Source of the DNA: Hypsibius dujardini
Lineage: Eukaryota > Tardigrada > Eutardigrada > Parachela > Hypsibiidae
Assembly (NCBI GenBank): GCA_001579985.1
Contig: LRSR01014085.1
Coordinates: 1 to 64,000, forward strand
Direction: 5' to 3'
DNA length: 64,000 nt
Within the stretch, counting starts at the first letter, position 1. Each line of letters starts with the position of its first letter. A program made the translations under genes and the position numbers. The notes below the pieces were generated by a model, which had not been told where the DNA came from, made no database searches, and saw nothing but the letters and a program-made list of their open reading frames with translations. Below, piece by piece: positions 33,913 to 45,683 of this stretch.

Positions 33913-35035
33913 ATCGTTTTAACATCACTCGTTCGTTATTGAATCTCGACGTTCTAATCCATGAGGAATGTCAGTTGTTTGTCCCTTGTATATTGTTCGC
34001 GCCTCTTTTTAATTTTGGTTGCACAGTCCAGTTGAATCGATCTTTTTCGGGGCGTCTTCCTCGAGTGCATTTGAACTGATCTCAAAAGTTCGAGGAATGC
34101 CAAGTAATCGGTTCATTGACAATAACAAGCCACCGATTTCGAAATGCTCGGCCGTTGCAGTTTTGAAACTTGCCTTTTGCCGTAGAGTCCGCGAAGTTGG
34201 CGTGGAACTGAAACATGTAGACACCGTACTAGTACACTAGAGGAAACACTGACAGACAAATGGAGACAAGTCACAGACGGTCAGTCCGAGTAATGGACGG
34301 TTACTTGCTGCCATTTTTGACGCGGTTGATGAATAGTCAGACTGCATTGTGGACCGTCTGTTAGTCCAGTAACGGAACGGCCATTCAGAGTCTGACCCCG
34401 ATAAACCGTTCCGTTATCGGACCGACCAGGACAGAGTTTATGAAACCCAGATCGACCCTCTTACCTAAACGTCAACTACTGTCTGCCGTAGTTTTGGAAA
34501 ATCTGGAGGGATCGAACCGGTTAGTCAGGGCGGCACACCACAAATATTGGTCGCTAACGGTTACACGGATGGCGGACGGCTTCCCGGATGGTGGACGTTC
34601 ATTATTCGTACAGGGGGGTGTATGGACGTCCTCGCGCAAATGGATGGCCAATGCAAGCACGTACCTCAGACTGTCCGTTCATTACCGGGTCCCGGACTGC
34701 CTGTCTACAGTCCATGCTGGCCGTGACTGGTCATCACTAGGGATGATCCAGGGAGCGTTGATATCAATTTACCCTGGATGATGGTTTTCCGTGCGTCNNN
34801 NNNNNNNNNNNNNNNNNNNNNNNNNNNNTTATTCACTTTTCAGTCAAGGACAAGCCTTAACAAAACAAAACCATGAAACTCCAGTCCAGAGATCTTTAGT
34901 GCGGTCAGAGAGAACTATACAAGTGGGATATAAACAAGGGAATGAATGCCCACTACGCAAGATCAACTTGGGACAAGTCAAAGAAACAAATTCAAAAACG
35001 AGAAACGTCAAGAGACCAGATGGAAGGGGAAAAAT
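33913..35035. other. Spacer between H3 and H2B, with assembly gap
   Basis: Non-coding between convergent H3 and H2B 3' ends. From about 34250 the sequence repeats variants of CCGTCTGT/GGACGG words in both orientations up to the gap, suggesting a repetitive element that was not assembled through. Confidence 0.5.
34798..34828. other. Assembly gap (31 N)
   Basis: A run of 31 undefined bases. True gap size is unknown; it lies in a repetitive spacer between H3 and H2B. Confidence 1.
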
Positions 35036-35553
<518 letters not shown>

Positions 35554-35647
35554 GGTGGGGAGCAAGGGTCGGAGCTTAAAACTTAGCAAAAAACTACAGA
35601 AAACTTCAACAAGAACGAATGGAGTAGAATTTGTGAAACAGTCGCTG

Positions 35648-35654
35648 TTTTATA
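35648..35654 (-). promoter_or_regulatory. TATA box of H2B
   Basis: CGTATAAAACAG on the minus strand about 95 bases upstream of the H2B start. Confidence 0.78.
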
Positions 35655-35725
35655 CGCGCGCAGTGAGAATGATATCCATAAAATTTTTCACACGGCCTTT
35701 CCAAGTCCAACCCATGCGACGTCCG

Positions 35726-35855
35726 AGCCAATCGAAACTCGCTGCCTACCATTATTGGTCCATAAGTAAAAAAGGCGTGGTTCACATTGGACTTTTCATT
35801 GGTCCGTAAGTCTGAAAGGCGGGTCACAGTGCACCCTACTTTTGGACCAATCAAG
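35726..35855. promoter_or_regulatory. CCAAT cluster in the H2B/H2A divergent promoter
   Basis: Four CCAAT or ATTGG boxes: AGCCAATCG near 35725, TTATTGGTCC near 35754, TCATTGGTCC near 35797 and GACCAATCAAG near 35845. Multiple CCAAT boxes between divergent H2A/H2B genes are a known animal pattern. Confidence 0.65.
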
Positions 35856-35890
35856 AGGTGGGGGTTAGGTTTCTACGCATCACGCGGGCC

Positions 35891-35898
35891 TATATAAA
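35891..35898 (+). promoter_or_regulatory. TATA box of H2A
   Basis: TATATAAA about 107 bases before the H2A start codon. Confidence 0.8.
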
Positions 35899-35997
35899 CA
35901 CCAAACGACGCAGCCCTCACTCTTCATCTTACTATTTGATTTTGTAAAGCGCTTTGGTTGTTTCGTCGTTTCGTTCTCATCCCACCCCCCTTTCATC

Positions 35998-36598
35998 ATG
36001 ACTGGCCGCGGAAAAGGAGGAAAGGTCAAGGGAAAGAGCAAGTCCCGGTCGTCGCGCGCCGGACTCCAATTCCCCGTCGGCAGAATCCATCGTATGCTCC
36101 GCAAGGGCAACTACGGTGAGCGCATCGGAGCAGGAGCCCCCGTCTATCTGGCCGCCGTTCTGGAGTACCTCGCCGCTGAAGTGCTGGAGTTGGCTGGAAA
36201 TGCTGCCCGTGACAACAAGAAGAGCCGCATCATCCCCCGTCATCTTCAGTTGGCCATCCGCAACGATGAAGAGGTAAGCAATTGAATTGGCTACTTGGTT
36301 GATTGACTGCATGAGTTGTCTCTTGCACCGCTCGCTGTAGGACGGGCCTATTGATTTTTGAGGTTATTGAATGATAGGCTTGGTACGGGTCTGACTAATT
36401 TGCTTTCTTTTATTGCAGTTGAACAAGCTGCTCTCTGGTGTGACCATCGCGCAAGGTGGTGTGCTGCCCAACATCGCACCGACACTTCTGCCCAAGAAGA
36501 CTGCTGGCGGTCCGGAAGCGGGAGAGGAGAAAGCTAGCGCCTCAGTCAAGAAGCCCAAGGCTGAGAAGAAGGCCGCAGCCGCATCTCAGGATGTTTAA
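35998..36598 (+). CDS. H2A: Histone H2A with SQDV tail (H2A.X-like, intron-containing)
   Basis: Core nucleosome histone. Exons 35998-36273 and 36419-36598 give 151 residues, about 20 more than standard H2A. The fold is canonical: [40 protein letters not shown] and [15 protein letters not shown], with [19 protein letters not shown] after the intron. The tail [20 protein letters not shown] then [13 protein letters not shown] ends in SQDV. S-Q-D/E-hydrophobic at the very C-terminus is the H2A.X motif phosphorylated by ATM/ATR kinases at DNA breaks. The protein could thus serve as both bulk H2A and damage marker. No downstream stem-loop is visible. Confidence 0.96.
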
Positions 36599-37620
36599 AG
36601 TTCCATGCTTTTGCGATTCATTCTTCGCCGTTTATAACCGAGACTTGTCGCGATCTTGAGTTCCATTGTTGGTGTTTAACGTGTACATCGGGTCTGTAGA
36701 ACTTTTTTGTTCCGTTTGTGGTCATTGTGGTGGAAGCACTTCGTCTCTAAAGATCTGAAAATTATCGAAAATGGCAGGAGAAAGATCATAAAATTCCGAA
36801 GCTGTTTAACTTGTCTCCCACTTACGGTTGTGCGATCGTACAATTCGTGCTCTTATGAGTACGAGTGATGATTAGGCTCAAACTGCAATAACGTTTTTAT
36901 TAATACGTCGGTCAGATAGCTATGGTAGGCTTACAGCCCATTACATGATCGTAAGCGAACCGGTGTTATAGGAGGGCTACTTGAGCGTCTCCACTGTGTC
37001 CGGCAGTCTGATAAATGCTACTGGTTGAGCTTGTGTTTCCTGTTGTTTGCAAATTTGCACAGTATGAAGTCAGCAGGTCTCGCACGTTACTACCAGAGCA
37101 AGTTCGTCAACTTGTAGTCCGTCTCCACAACATACATGCACGCCACATGGTGTGTGCTATTTCACGCTCTGATATTTTGTTCGTTTTCTATCCATTTGTT
37201 CAGCTCTCGTTTTTCGCATGTACAGTGTATACTCCAGCTGCGGACGGGTCTTTCGTTCTGTGATTTTCTGACGACGGGGATGGTCGTGAAAGATCTCCGT
37301 GGATCTCATTATTTTCAGGAAACGCGCGGGGAAAGAGAGCGAACTCAGTGTTCTGTTGTGTGTGCCTGTGCGTGGTTGGTGTGTCTCGTGCCTTCTTTAT
37401 TTGCCTACTAATTGATCATTTCACCTAGCCTTGAGCTGATTCAACAAACACCCCCATACACACACGCATATCAGGCGCGGATGAAAGGAGGAAATAAGCT
37501 GCTGGGCTTTTCTACTTATTTTATTTCCGTGTAAAGGAGAAGAGGATTGAGGGTTCATTTTGAATTGGAGACGACAGTTTTTATGCTGCCAGCACGCGTG
37601 ATCCAGAGAAAGTCACAGCA
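36599..37620. other. Spacer between H2A and LST2
   Basis: H2A 3' flank and LST2 upstream region. Plus ORFs at 37015-37411 are featureless. No exon supported. Confidence 0.45.
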
Positions 37621-40600
37621 ATGCATAGTGCCTACTACTCTGTCAAGCGGTGGTTCTACCAGCCGAATAAGGTTTGTGGATTTCTCGTGTGTGGATAATA
37701 TTGAGCTAGTAGTGAGCAAAAATCGAGGAAGTTTTCTTTTTCAATTCTTTCGTTTGACAAAAGTTCCAAAACATCCGAAATTCGATCATCCAGGTAGTCA
37801 GCTGATTGGCTGATTGATTGCTTTTTTCTACAGAAAAGTGAAGTTTCTTTTTAGCTTTCCTTAGCTTCTAATGTTTATCCATTCTGTAGGTGATGATATT
37901 TTTTTCGTTATTGTTGGGATAATTTTTCTAGATGATAATTTCTGAGATCGTATGCCCTTCCATGTAAATCAAACAATTGTTTCCCATTGGTGAAAAATGT
38001 CTTCCATCAATTGTGTTTCTGCTTCAGAGTATCGACGACTCCTTGCTGTCCAAGTTCTACAATGCGGACCAGGAGCTGAATGCGGTGGCCAGCGAGCTGG
38101 ACAGTTTTGACGGTCGTAAGGAGCCAGAACGGTGCACTGCCCTGGTGGCGAAACTGCGCAGCTATCAAGACAAAGTCCTTCAAGTAAGCACTAAATTGAT
38201 TGTTTTGTCACGGCAACTGCATGACCACACACACGTGGCAAAAACTTGCGCAAACCGAGTTAAGCCATTTCACTCGTTGTGTGACTATTGTACACAGCCG
38301 TCGAGTTTAAGTGCTTGATTCGGTTAGCGCAAGGTTTTTGCCACGTTATAATCACTTTCTGGCAATTTGTTTACACACAATTTTTCCATCGTTTCAGCTA
38401 CTGGAGAACGTCGTGGATCACGCTGTTGCGGCGCATTTACGGGCTCCGCGTGGTACGTAATTTCCGATTAATATGTTCACGTCGATGTTTGATTGGCGAC
38501 TGTATTCATCGTCGAATAATTGTGGATATTTTTCAGATTATCGCGTGAAATTTCCAGATGATGTTTGCCATGAAAGTCTTTCTGGCCAGCTATGGTTCGG
38601 AGCTGAGGTACTGTTTGGGAGAGGGAGGAAGGGGAATGTCTGAGAGTCTTTCACATCCGGTTTTGATCTTCCTCATACATTCAGTCGCGATAATCACTCA
38701 ATCAATGAGTGTCACTGCACGACTACTTTAACAGCATATCCATATTTAAAATCACTAAATTTGCTTTAAATGTTAGGACTGTTTATATAATATCTTAATT
38801 TAAATGCTGAAAATGTGGCTTTTCTTTCATTTTTTTTTAAAAATAATCTTTGCCGGAGGATTTAAATTTATTTTATTATTTCTTTTATCGAAATCGCTAT
38901 AGAAAAAATGATATTTATTCATTTTACTTATTTATTGAAACAAGTTATTTGAACAACACTAAATTCACGGTTGTGGTCCAATTTTTTAGTGTCTTTCGGC
39001 TGGATCGAATATCCTCAACCGGGAAATTGAAAGCGCGGCTATGCGACCGCTAGCCCGAGCGGTGACCCGCCAACTGGACGCCTTGAGAGTAGCGCTTCGT
39101 GAGCAGTTTTTCCGCGACCCTTTCGGATATTCCGATCGGATTCTCGACATGCTTCGCGTTTTCGATCATATGTTTGCTGAATTCGAGCTGAGGTAAGGTG
39201 GAAAATAGTGCACACCACGGCAGTAGTGTGAATAGAGCCTGTATTATAGAGGGTTGTGTAAGTGAGTTGCCCTTACACGCACGCCTATCTTTGTGCATCT
39301 CCCTTCTTGTTTTATCGCCTTTATGGTAATGAGCCGCAACGGCGGTCTCACCATGTCTGCTTGTTTGATGATGCAAGATCTTTTCCGGTTGCAGTTACGT
39401 AAGTGCTATGGTGCCCGTCAAGTCGGCCAAGGAGTACGGGCTGCATCAGGACGTCATTGTGCTATTTTCGGAGACGACAGTCAGGTACGTCAGATAGTAC
39501 CGGGTGTGGATTACCGGTACCAAATGCCGGTACGCCTTTGATGATGTCGACTTGGATAAATGACCTAGCTGGGCTCTCTGGAATTTGGACCACTGTTTGT
39601 GTGACCAGCCTTTTCATTCACTAGCCTGCGATGTTTGTTTTGTCTTTCTGTCTTTCTTTCAGTTTGTCGTTTTTTTCTACCTGTCTTTCTGTATGTCTTC
39701 CTGCTTGTTTGTCATCTGTCTGTCTATCTGTATTTCTCGGTGTTGATAAATTTGTTTGCTGGTCTGTCCATTGTGGCGTTGGACTAAACGAATTTCATTT
39801 CCGGACTCGGTTCGATGAATTTATTTTTACGGTTATTTTGGACTTATCAGGGCACTGCGTCTGAAGTTCATCACCGTAGACATGATTGAAAGCTGCGACC
39901 CAGCTCTGGTAAGGCGAAATCCATGTTGCAGCTATCGCCACAGCATCTTATGCGTTAATTTGTTCTCCAGATGTTCACCATTCCTCGACTAGCTATGGTG
40001 GCTGGGCTTTTGATTTATCCGGAAGGACCGTTGAAGGTGGACCAAGACCCCATGCAAATGCCGGAAATGTTCCGTCACTTTTTGCGTCTGCTATCCAGAA
40101 TCAAGTATGGTTCCTCTCATTACTTTCCTCAAATACCTCTCTTCAAAAGCGAATAAAAACCGGTTATTGTTATCATTTTTAGGGAGCTTCTCGTCACACT
40201 GAATCGGGAAGAGCTGTACACATTGGAAAAGTGCCTTTGTCGCGCCGAAGAGCCGTCCACGATTATGAAGGAAACCATGGCAGACCACTTAACCATGGAG
40301 GATTATGATATTCCCGTGATGCATGACTATGTTGAAAAACTGTGTCGCTCCTTGCCGTCCCTCGGAAAAGGCTCACCGAAATTCAGCACGCCAGCAGAAA
40401 ACAGCCACGATGAAAGGTACGTGATCCAATTACATCGCCTCGGAGGCCTGACCCATGACGCACCATAACTTTTTGCAGCAGTCCCAGCCCGACAGGGGAC
40501 GAGGAGCTCGCGTTAATGCTCCAACAGATGGAGATGGCCGCTCATTACGAAATGCGGACCAAATTCCGCAGCAGCACCGACCTCATTCAGCGACTTTACG

Positions 40601-41869
40601 TCTGCATTTCCGGTACTAGTACTGTAGAGTCTCGACCATTTGGTGCCAATTTTTAGCCCCACCCGTATATTATGCCCGCACACACTGAGCTACCCTGCAA
40701 TCATAATATACGGGGGTCATTACAAACTGGCACCAAGTGGTCGAGACTGTACAGTAGTTACACCATCATGCGCATACTTTGCGTGTGTTGTGGTTACCGC
40801 ATTCTTATTTCATGGGAAAATATTTTAACAGTCACCGCGTTATATCGTCTGCTTGCATTTGCTAGGTGTGGCCGACCAACTTCATCAAAATTACGCCAGC
40901 GATCTCCGGTCAATCCTCAAATGCATTTTTGACATTCACTCCGAGCCGGTTCCGGAGCCGGTTACCGTGCCGGCGGCCAAGGACCAACAGCCGGCCGGCA
41001 CGACCACGCCACAGATCCCGTCTGATCCGTCGGCATCGCACTACCGGCAGAACTTGTTGGTGTCTGCTGGTGGTGTGGCGACTGCGGATCCGGCTGCGGT
41101 TGCTGCAGCTGCAGCTTCTGGTGGTGAGACAGCAGCTCGTCCAACCGTGTCCAAAGGTACGCTTACTTACGGTGACCTGTTTCGGTCTTTGTTCGCGCGT
41201 GTGTGTGCGTGAGCTTGAGCTCTTTTTAGTCTTTTTTTTTGTATTGTGAATGTGTTTTGTTGTTTTCCATAGAGCCACCTGCTTGGGTGCCGGATGCCGG
41301 CACGGACTTCTGCTCTGCCTGTGATAGCCCGTTTACCTTTGTTCGACGCAAGCACCATTGCCGAAACTGCGGAAAGGTAAATGATGGCTCACCCTGCGGA
41401 CACTATTTCCTCTTTCTTCCATTCTCATTATATGGTGGAAGTACTGAGGCTGCTGGGCGGCTAGCTGCCAGTTGTTTGTCTGTATTGTGATGCTGAATGT
41501 ACTGTCTGTTCGCTTGAATTGTCTGATTTTGTCTGAACGATTATTTCGGTCTGAAGTAGTACTAGGCCGTAGCGTCTATCCATTGGTCGGTTGCGTTTTT
41601 TGGCCAGTGACTTAAGTATATCTTCTGCCTTTCAGATCTTCTGCAGCCAATGCAGCTCCAATACCGTCCCGTTGCCTCAGTATCAGATCACTCGCCCGGT
41701 CCGTGTGTGTAATCACTGCATGCTGTTCGATCTGCATCCCTTCTCTATCCAGGAACCTGGTTCTTCTTCGTCCACGAACGGCGGTAGCCCTAGTCAAATC
41801 CGCTCCCCCGTCGCGTCCAGCGCCTCGTCAACTTCCTCCCTGTCGTCTACCGGAAATCCGCCCCAATAG
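37621..41869 (+). CDS. ZFYVE28: LST2/ZFYVE28-type FYVE protein
   Basis: Endosomal phosphoinositide-binding protein; its homologues dampen EGF receptor signalling (lst-2 in nematodes). Thirteen exons: 37621-37671, 38028-38183, 38398-38452, 38537-38607, 38990-39192, 39395-39484, 39851-39908, 39971-40104, 40183-40416, 40479-40612, 40866-41156, 41273-41376 and 41636-41869, totalling 604 residues with no frame break. N-terminal block: [83 protein letters not shown] and IYPEGPL, closely like known LST2. The FYVE finger near the C-terminus shows [38 protein letters not shown] and RPVRVCNHC, with all eight Cys/His ligands and the basic R-R-K-H-H-C-R patch. The linker is shorter than in vertebrates (about 890 residues in human). 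Introns hold two MITE-like elements. Confidence 0.96.
38233..38346. mobile_element. MITE-like element, ACGTGGCAAAAACC family, in LST2 intron 2
   Basis: Arms ACGTGGCAAAAACTTGCGCA then ACCGAGTTAAGCC and, inverted, CGGTTAGCGCAAGGTTTTTG then CCACGT. 114 bases, no coding capacity. Sister copies at 43995-44119 and (diverged) 10645-10741. Confidence 0.85.
38608..38989. other. LST2 intron 4
   Basis: AT-rich intron; no feature seen apart from its splice sites (GAG|GTACTG and TTTTTTAG|TGT). Confidence 0.6.
39485..39850. other. LST2 intron 6
   Basis: Contains a degenerate (TCTG/TTTC)n tract at about 39640-39730, giving a false Ser/Cys/Leu ORF. Otherwise nothing. Confidence 0.6.
40620..40756. mobile_element. 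MITE-like element in LST2 intron 10
   Basis: TIRs TACTGTAGAGTCTCGACCAT then TTGGTGCCA on the left and TGGCACCAAGTGGTCGAGAC then TGTACAGTA on the right, with a second internal inverted pair around CCCGTATATTATG/CATAATATACGGG. Ends resemble the 25706 element (CTGTAGARTCTCGACC), so the two are one family. Confidence 0.85.
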
Positions 41870-42336
41870 TAGCCCTCAAATATATTGAGGCAACCGCACC
41901 CTGTTCTACCAGATCGTGTTTTATTTGTTAGCTTTGATTATTCTTCGTAAGATACGATCCGGATGGTTTTTCAAACTGATCTTCCAGAGAAAGTAGTATA
42001 TCGCGTCTTCAGCCTGCAGGGGGCGCCTCTTCAGCTTGCAGGGGGCGCACATTCCGAGCCAGTAGTGTTGCAGTCAGTGGGGCTGCGTGTACGAGGTTCA
42101 TCTTGGATGTCTCTCGGCCCATAGTTTTCATTGGTTTTTTTTATAAATATATAGTATATTCTTATTTGGAATAAAAATAGCGAGAATGGTGGTAACATTT
42201 CGGAAGTAAATGATCATGGGCACTATCATGGTGCGCGATATTTCAAGGACAGGTACTAGACGACAGAAAACCGATTTGCATAAAAATCATGACAAGGAAG
42301 CAGACAGACTAAGGATTCATGCATATTTGATCTCAA
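41870..42336. other. Convergent 3' spacer LST2 / ATG3
   Basis: Contains a 21-base duplication at 42007-42050 (CTTCAGCCTGCAGGGGGCGC). No exon. Confidence 0.5.
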
Positions 42337-44212
42337 TTAGAAGGAGAAGTTGCGAGTGTAATCGTATTCTATGGTCGGAATGACTGCTTGAACGAATTTG
42401 AGGAAAATGACCAGATAATTGTGGACGTCCAGTTCCCGGCCGCCGTCCGCAACGGTCTGAATGATCTTCTTCATCACTTCCGCATGCCTAGAGCATATTG
42501 CGAGACAATCAAATCCAAATGTATTTTGTTTGAGGCGTTCAAGGTTCAAAAATTCTTACCGGCAAGGATGGATGGAAGCCATGGGCGGACCTGAGACATG
42601 AGGATGCGACTCCATTGTGATGGTCTTCTTGGCGTGGTCCGCGCTGAAATCTTCATACATCTGCTCCACACTCAATGGCTTACGCGCCTAAATAAAAATC
42701 ATTATTCCATTAAGCAGGATGAGATTTCAACGTCCCATAACACAGACGTGTTGAGCCAACCTCGTTGTAGCCGATCAGCCAGAGTCGCGGTGTCTGGTAG
42801 TATTTGTCGTAAGTGATATGCAGATCGTAAGTCCTGGTCTGTTCGATGCCCTCCTCCTCGGCCGATTGCGATGGCGTTTTCACCGTCGTTGGAAGCAGTG
42901 TGCCCTGATAAGGACAACGAAGACGCCACAAAATGAAGAAAAACCTGCTCAACCATTTGAGGGAGCGTGACAGTTACCGGGTCGTTTGCGTCCAGCATTC
43001 CGCTGTCCAAAAAGTCCTCCATATCACCAGCTTCTTCGTCATCATCGTCGTCACTGTCGGCGGCGCCAGCAGCAGCCTTCCCCTATCGCAAAGCAAATCA
43101 AATGATCACATCCGGACCTCCTACCGGATGATCAACAATTGCCAGCATAGTCACGATGAGTCGAACGAGACCTGGCTCTCCTCTCCGGGTAGAAATGCAA
43201 CTCACCCCGGTCGACTGTGCCGTTTCCATAACGGGTGCCGAAGTAGCAGACGAGTCCTGTCCGGGACCGTCAGGATGCGTATCCACCCAGCCGCCGTCAG
43301 TGTCCCCCTCAATTTCGATTATCTTCTCCTGACCCTTGGCCTCCAGCTGGTGGAAGCGCCGATAACAAGGCACTGGGAAAGCAACAACAAACACAATATT
43401 CGGCTGACAATGTGATGACTGAAACTGTCCAACTGACTTATCAACAAATCGCTGCAAAATTTTTAAGGAGCAACGGCTTGATTGATCATTTGATGTTTTA
43501 GTTCACCGAAAAAGTCCGTTGCCTGAATGACTGGGTCTGGGTAAAAGAGTCCTCGCGTGTTTGAGCCAATTCATCAATCAACGGGGAAACCGTAAAGCCA
43601 TGTTTACGAACCATTTTTAGTGAGCAAAAACTGCTTATCCGCTGGAAGATAGGGCTTGGTCTTGGACTGCTCCCCGGAGCTCCATTGCCAGGTGGGACAG
43701 TGATGCACCAGATGATCTCCGGCAATCACGAACTATTACCAAATGGCGAATTTTGTTACTGAACCGCAATCAAAAACAGCCGCACCACCAATTCTGCGAT
43801 CAGAATGACAACAGGAAAATGTGTCAACCAACCTCTTCCGGTGTGAGCACTCCGGTTTCGCGAAATTTTGATTCCTAGAAAATACATAATAGCCCAAAAC
43901 AGACCTGTTAAACTCGTACCCTGTCACGTCATACAAGTTCGGATCAATTTGAATGGAAATTGGGGGATTGAAAATTCTGCAAACAACCGCGTGTACACAC
44001 ATGGCAAAAACCTTGCGCTGACTGAATTAAGGCCTTCAACTCGGAGGCTGTGTACAACATGCGTTGAACGAGTGTAATGGCTTAACTCGGTTAGCGCAAG
44101 GCTTTTGCCACGTGTGTAGTCCATCTCTTCATACCTTGAGGACCGGAACAAAAATTTCCGCAGCACCCAATGCAGCGCCTTTCACGTTGTTGAGGAAATC
44201 CTGCATCGCCAT
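42337..44212 (-). CDS. ATG3: Autophagy-related E2-like enzyme ATG3
   Basis: E2-like enzyme that transfers ATG8/LC3 from ATG7 to phosphatidylethanolamine during autophagosome growth. Eight exons on the minus strand: 44212-44135, 43874-43833, 43732-43612, 43372-43206, 43082-42978, 42904-42761, 42687-42560 and 42487-42337, summing exactly to 311 residues (human 314). N-terminus [20 protein letters not shown] forms the amphipathic membrane-binding helix. Then [51 protein letters not shown], an acidic flexible region ([16 protein letters not shown]), [20 protein letters not shown], the catalytic stretch [14 protein letters not shown] with Cys in HPC split by the last intron, and [20 protein letters not shown]. 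Intron 1 contains a MITE-like element. Very secure. Confidence 0.97.
43995..44119. mobile_element. MITE-like element, ACGTGGCAAAAACC family, in ATG3 intron 1
   Basis: Left TACACACATGGCAAAAACCT then TGCGCT; right AGCGCAAGGCTTTTGCCACG then TGTGTA, with the shared AATGGCTTAACTCGG core. 125 bases. The closest relative is the LST2 intron copy. Confidence 0.85.
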
Positions 44213-44520
44213 ATCCAAAAAAGGGGGCTATGATTTTATCGGGTCTTTTCAAGACTTCTAACGAGATCCCGAAAATCGGCGAAATTCCTCGAGGGAAGTG
44301 CTTTGTTGTGTTTATCCCTCACGTGTCAAATGAGCGAGCAGTCAGCTACTGTAATTCGGAAGCGACTGCGCAGGAGAAACAGGGATTTCATCTGACTGCG
44401 CCTCGTTTGAGGAATCGGTTCTCGTGGAGAATAATTCTTTTGCGCTTTCTCTCTCTCTTTGTTTGTCGTTGTCCGGAACTGTTCTCGGATTCTATCCACA
44501 CCACCGGCCTCCTGGACATC

Positions 44521-45237
44521 ATGACGAAACGAAAGAAGAACAAGGTGTCCGGCGAAGCAGCAGCAGGGGGAAAAGTAATGCGTGCAGGCGTAGCCAGCTT
44601 TTTCAGCGAATAAGATCACGGTGGCTACGGTTACCGTATGCTCGCGATCTCATGGGACACTTTTCTGCCCTACCCGTAAATTTTAACCAACCAGGGCAGT
44701 GCCGTTCACCAAATTAGTACTGTAGGGACAAAGATACGGAAAAGCACAACTGTACAATCCATCGATCGAGCACAACGGGTAAGCTGTACGAAATCAGCCA
44801 ATCAGAGAACACTGAATCAGATTGAACGTTCAATCGAGTGCAGGGCCATACCGAAGAAGGCGGGGCTTAGCTGTCCCTTGAGATCAAGGGGGCTACGGTT
44901 ACTTCGAAAAACGCTTTACTGGCCCTCAATACGGTAGGCGCCAAAATGGGTGAGCTTCATCAGCGCATCCTACTGGAATGTCGTGGCTTGCTTGAGAAGG
45001 AGCACTAGCGGCTGGCGGCTGACTTTTCGCGCGCTGGAGATTTCGCTTAATGAGAAGCGTCGTCAGCAGGCCAATGTCCGTCGTGAAATTGAGAAGAGAA
45101 TTCCTGCGAAGATTAAGGAAGCGCAACCGGCGCTGCGGATAAAGGCCCAGGAAATGGCGATTCTGCGCTATTGTTCCGATCCTCTCACATCTCACTGGAA
45201 TTGCTTTTCGAGGTTTTGCAAGGTCTGGACATTCTGA
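44521..45237 (+). CDS. Small basic coiled-coil gene, disrupted (uncertain)
   Basis: Three coding-like pieces lie in order. MTKRKKNKVSGEAAAGGKVM starts at 44521, with a possible GTAATG donor after GGK. TSKNALLALNTVGAKMGELH then QRILLECRGLLEKEH lies at about 44899-45008. LEISLNEKRRQQANVRREIE then KRIPAKIKEAQPALRIKAQE lies at about 45030-45160, in another frame. Charge pattern and length suggest a helical protein; I recognise no family. A repeat (44628-44885) sits between pieces one and two, flanked by near-identical GGCTACGGTTAC copies. The frame change between pieces two and three has no obvious intron. It may be a pseudogene. Confidence 0.35.
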
Positions 45238-45683
45238 ACGCGAACCGACTGCGACAGTAAAGAGTTCCAAGTTTGCCTACATGTATTTGTATGCCGCATG
45301 TCTTTGGTGGTTGATCGATGAATTTGAGTGTTGCAGTGTTATTAAAACTGAAGATTTTGCATTTAAATTAAATTAAACATCAGCATGTGACCCCAAGTCT
45401 GCTTTTAATCTAAATTAAGCATGATTTAATTTATTTAATTTAAAATCAAAAAGCTGTTTTTCAGTATTTTAACATTAATTTAGCAAGTTACTCGTTCTGC
45501 TCGATTGATTGATTCGTGTTAGACTTCGTCCCCCCTTGATTGTTTGATTGTACAGTCGTGCTATTCTCTTATATTTGTCCCCACAGTGTCAATTTGGTGA
45601 ACGGCACTGAATAGGCACAGCCCGGGTTGGTAAAATGTTCGGGTAGGGCCGAAAAGTGTCCCTTGAGATTGCGAGCATACGGT
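44628..45683. repeat. Pair of inverted repeats around the disrupted gene
   Basis: The segment at 44640-44760 (CGTATGCTCGCGATCTCATG, GGACACTTTTCTGCCCTACC, GCCGTTCACCAAATTAGTAC, TACGGAAAAGCACAACTGTA) recurs as its reverse complement at 45553-45683 (GTACAGTCGTGCTATTC, GTGAACGGCACTGAATAGG, GTCCCTTGAGATTGCGAGCA). Arms are about 125 bases at roughly 80 percent similarity. They could be terminal repeats of one element or two insertions of the same family in opposite orientation. Confidence 0.7.

Noticed and set aside
33913-34010. Histone 3' stem-loop after H3
   Set aside because: I looked for a 6-bp stem with a 4-base loop of the GGCTCTTTTCAGAGCC type after each histone stop and saw none.
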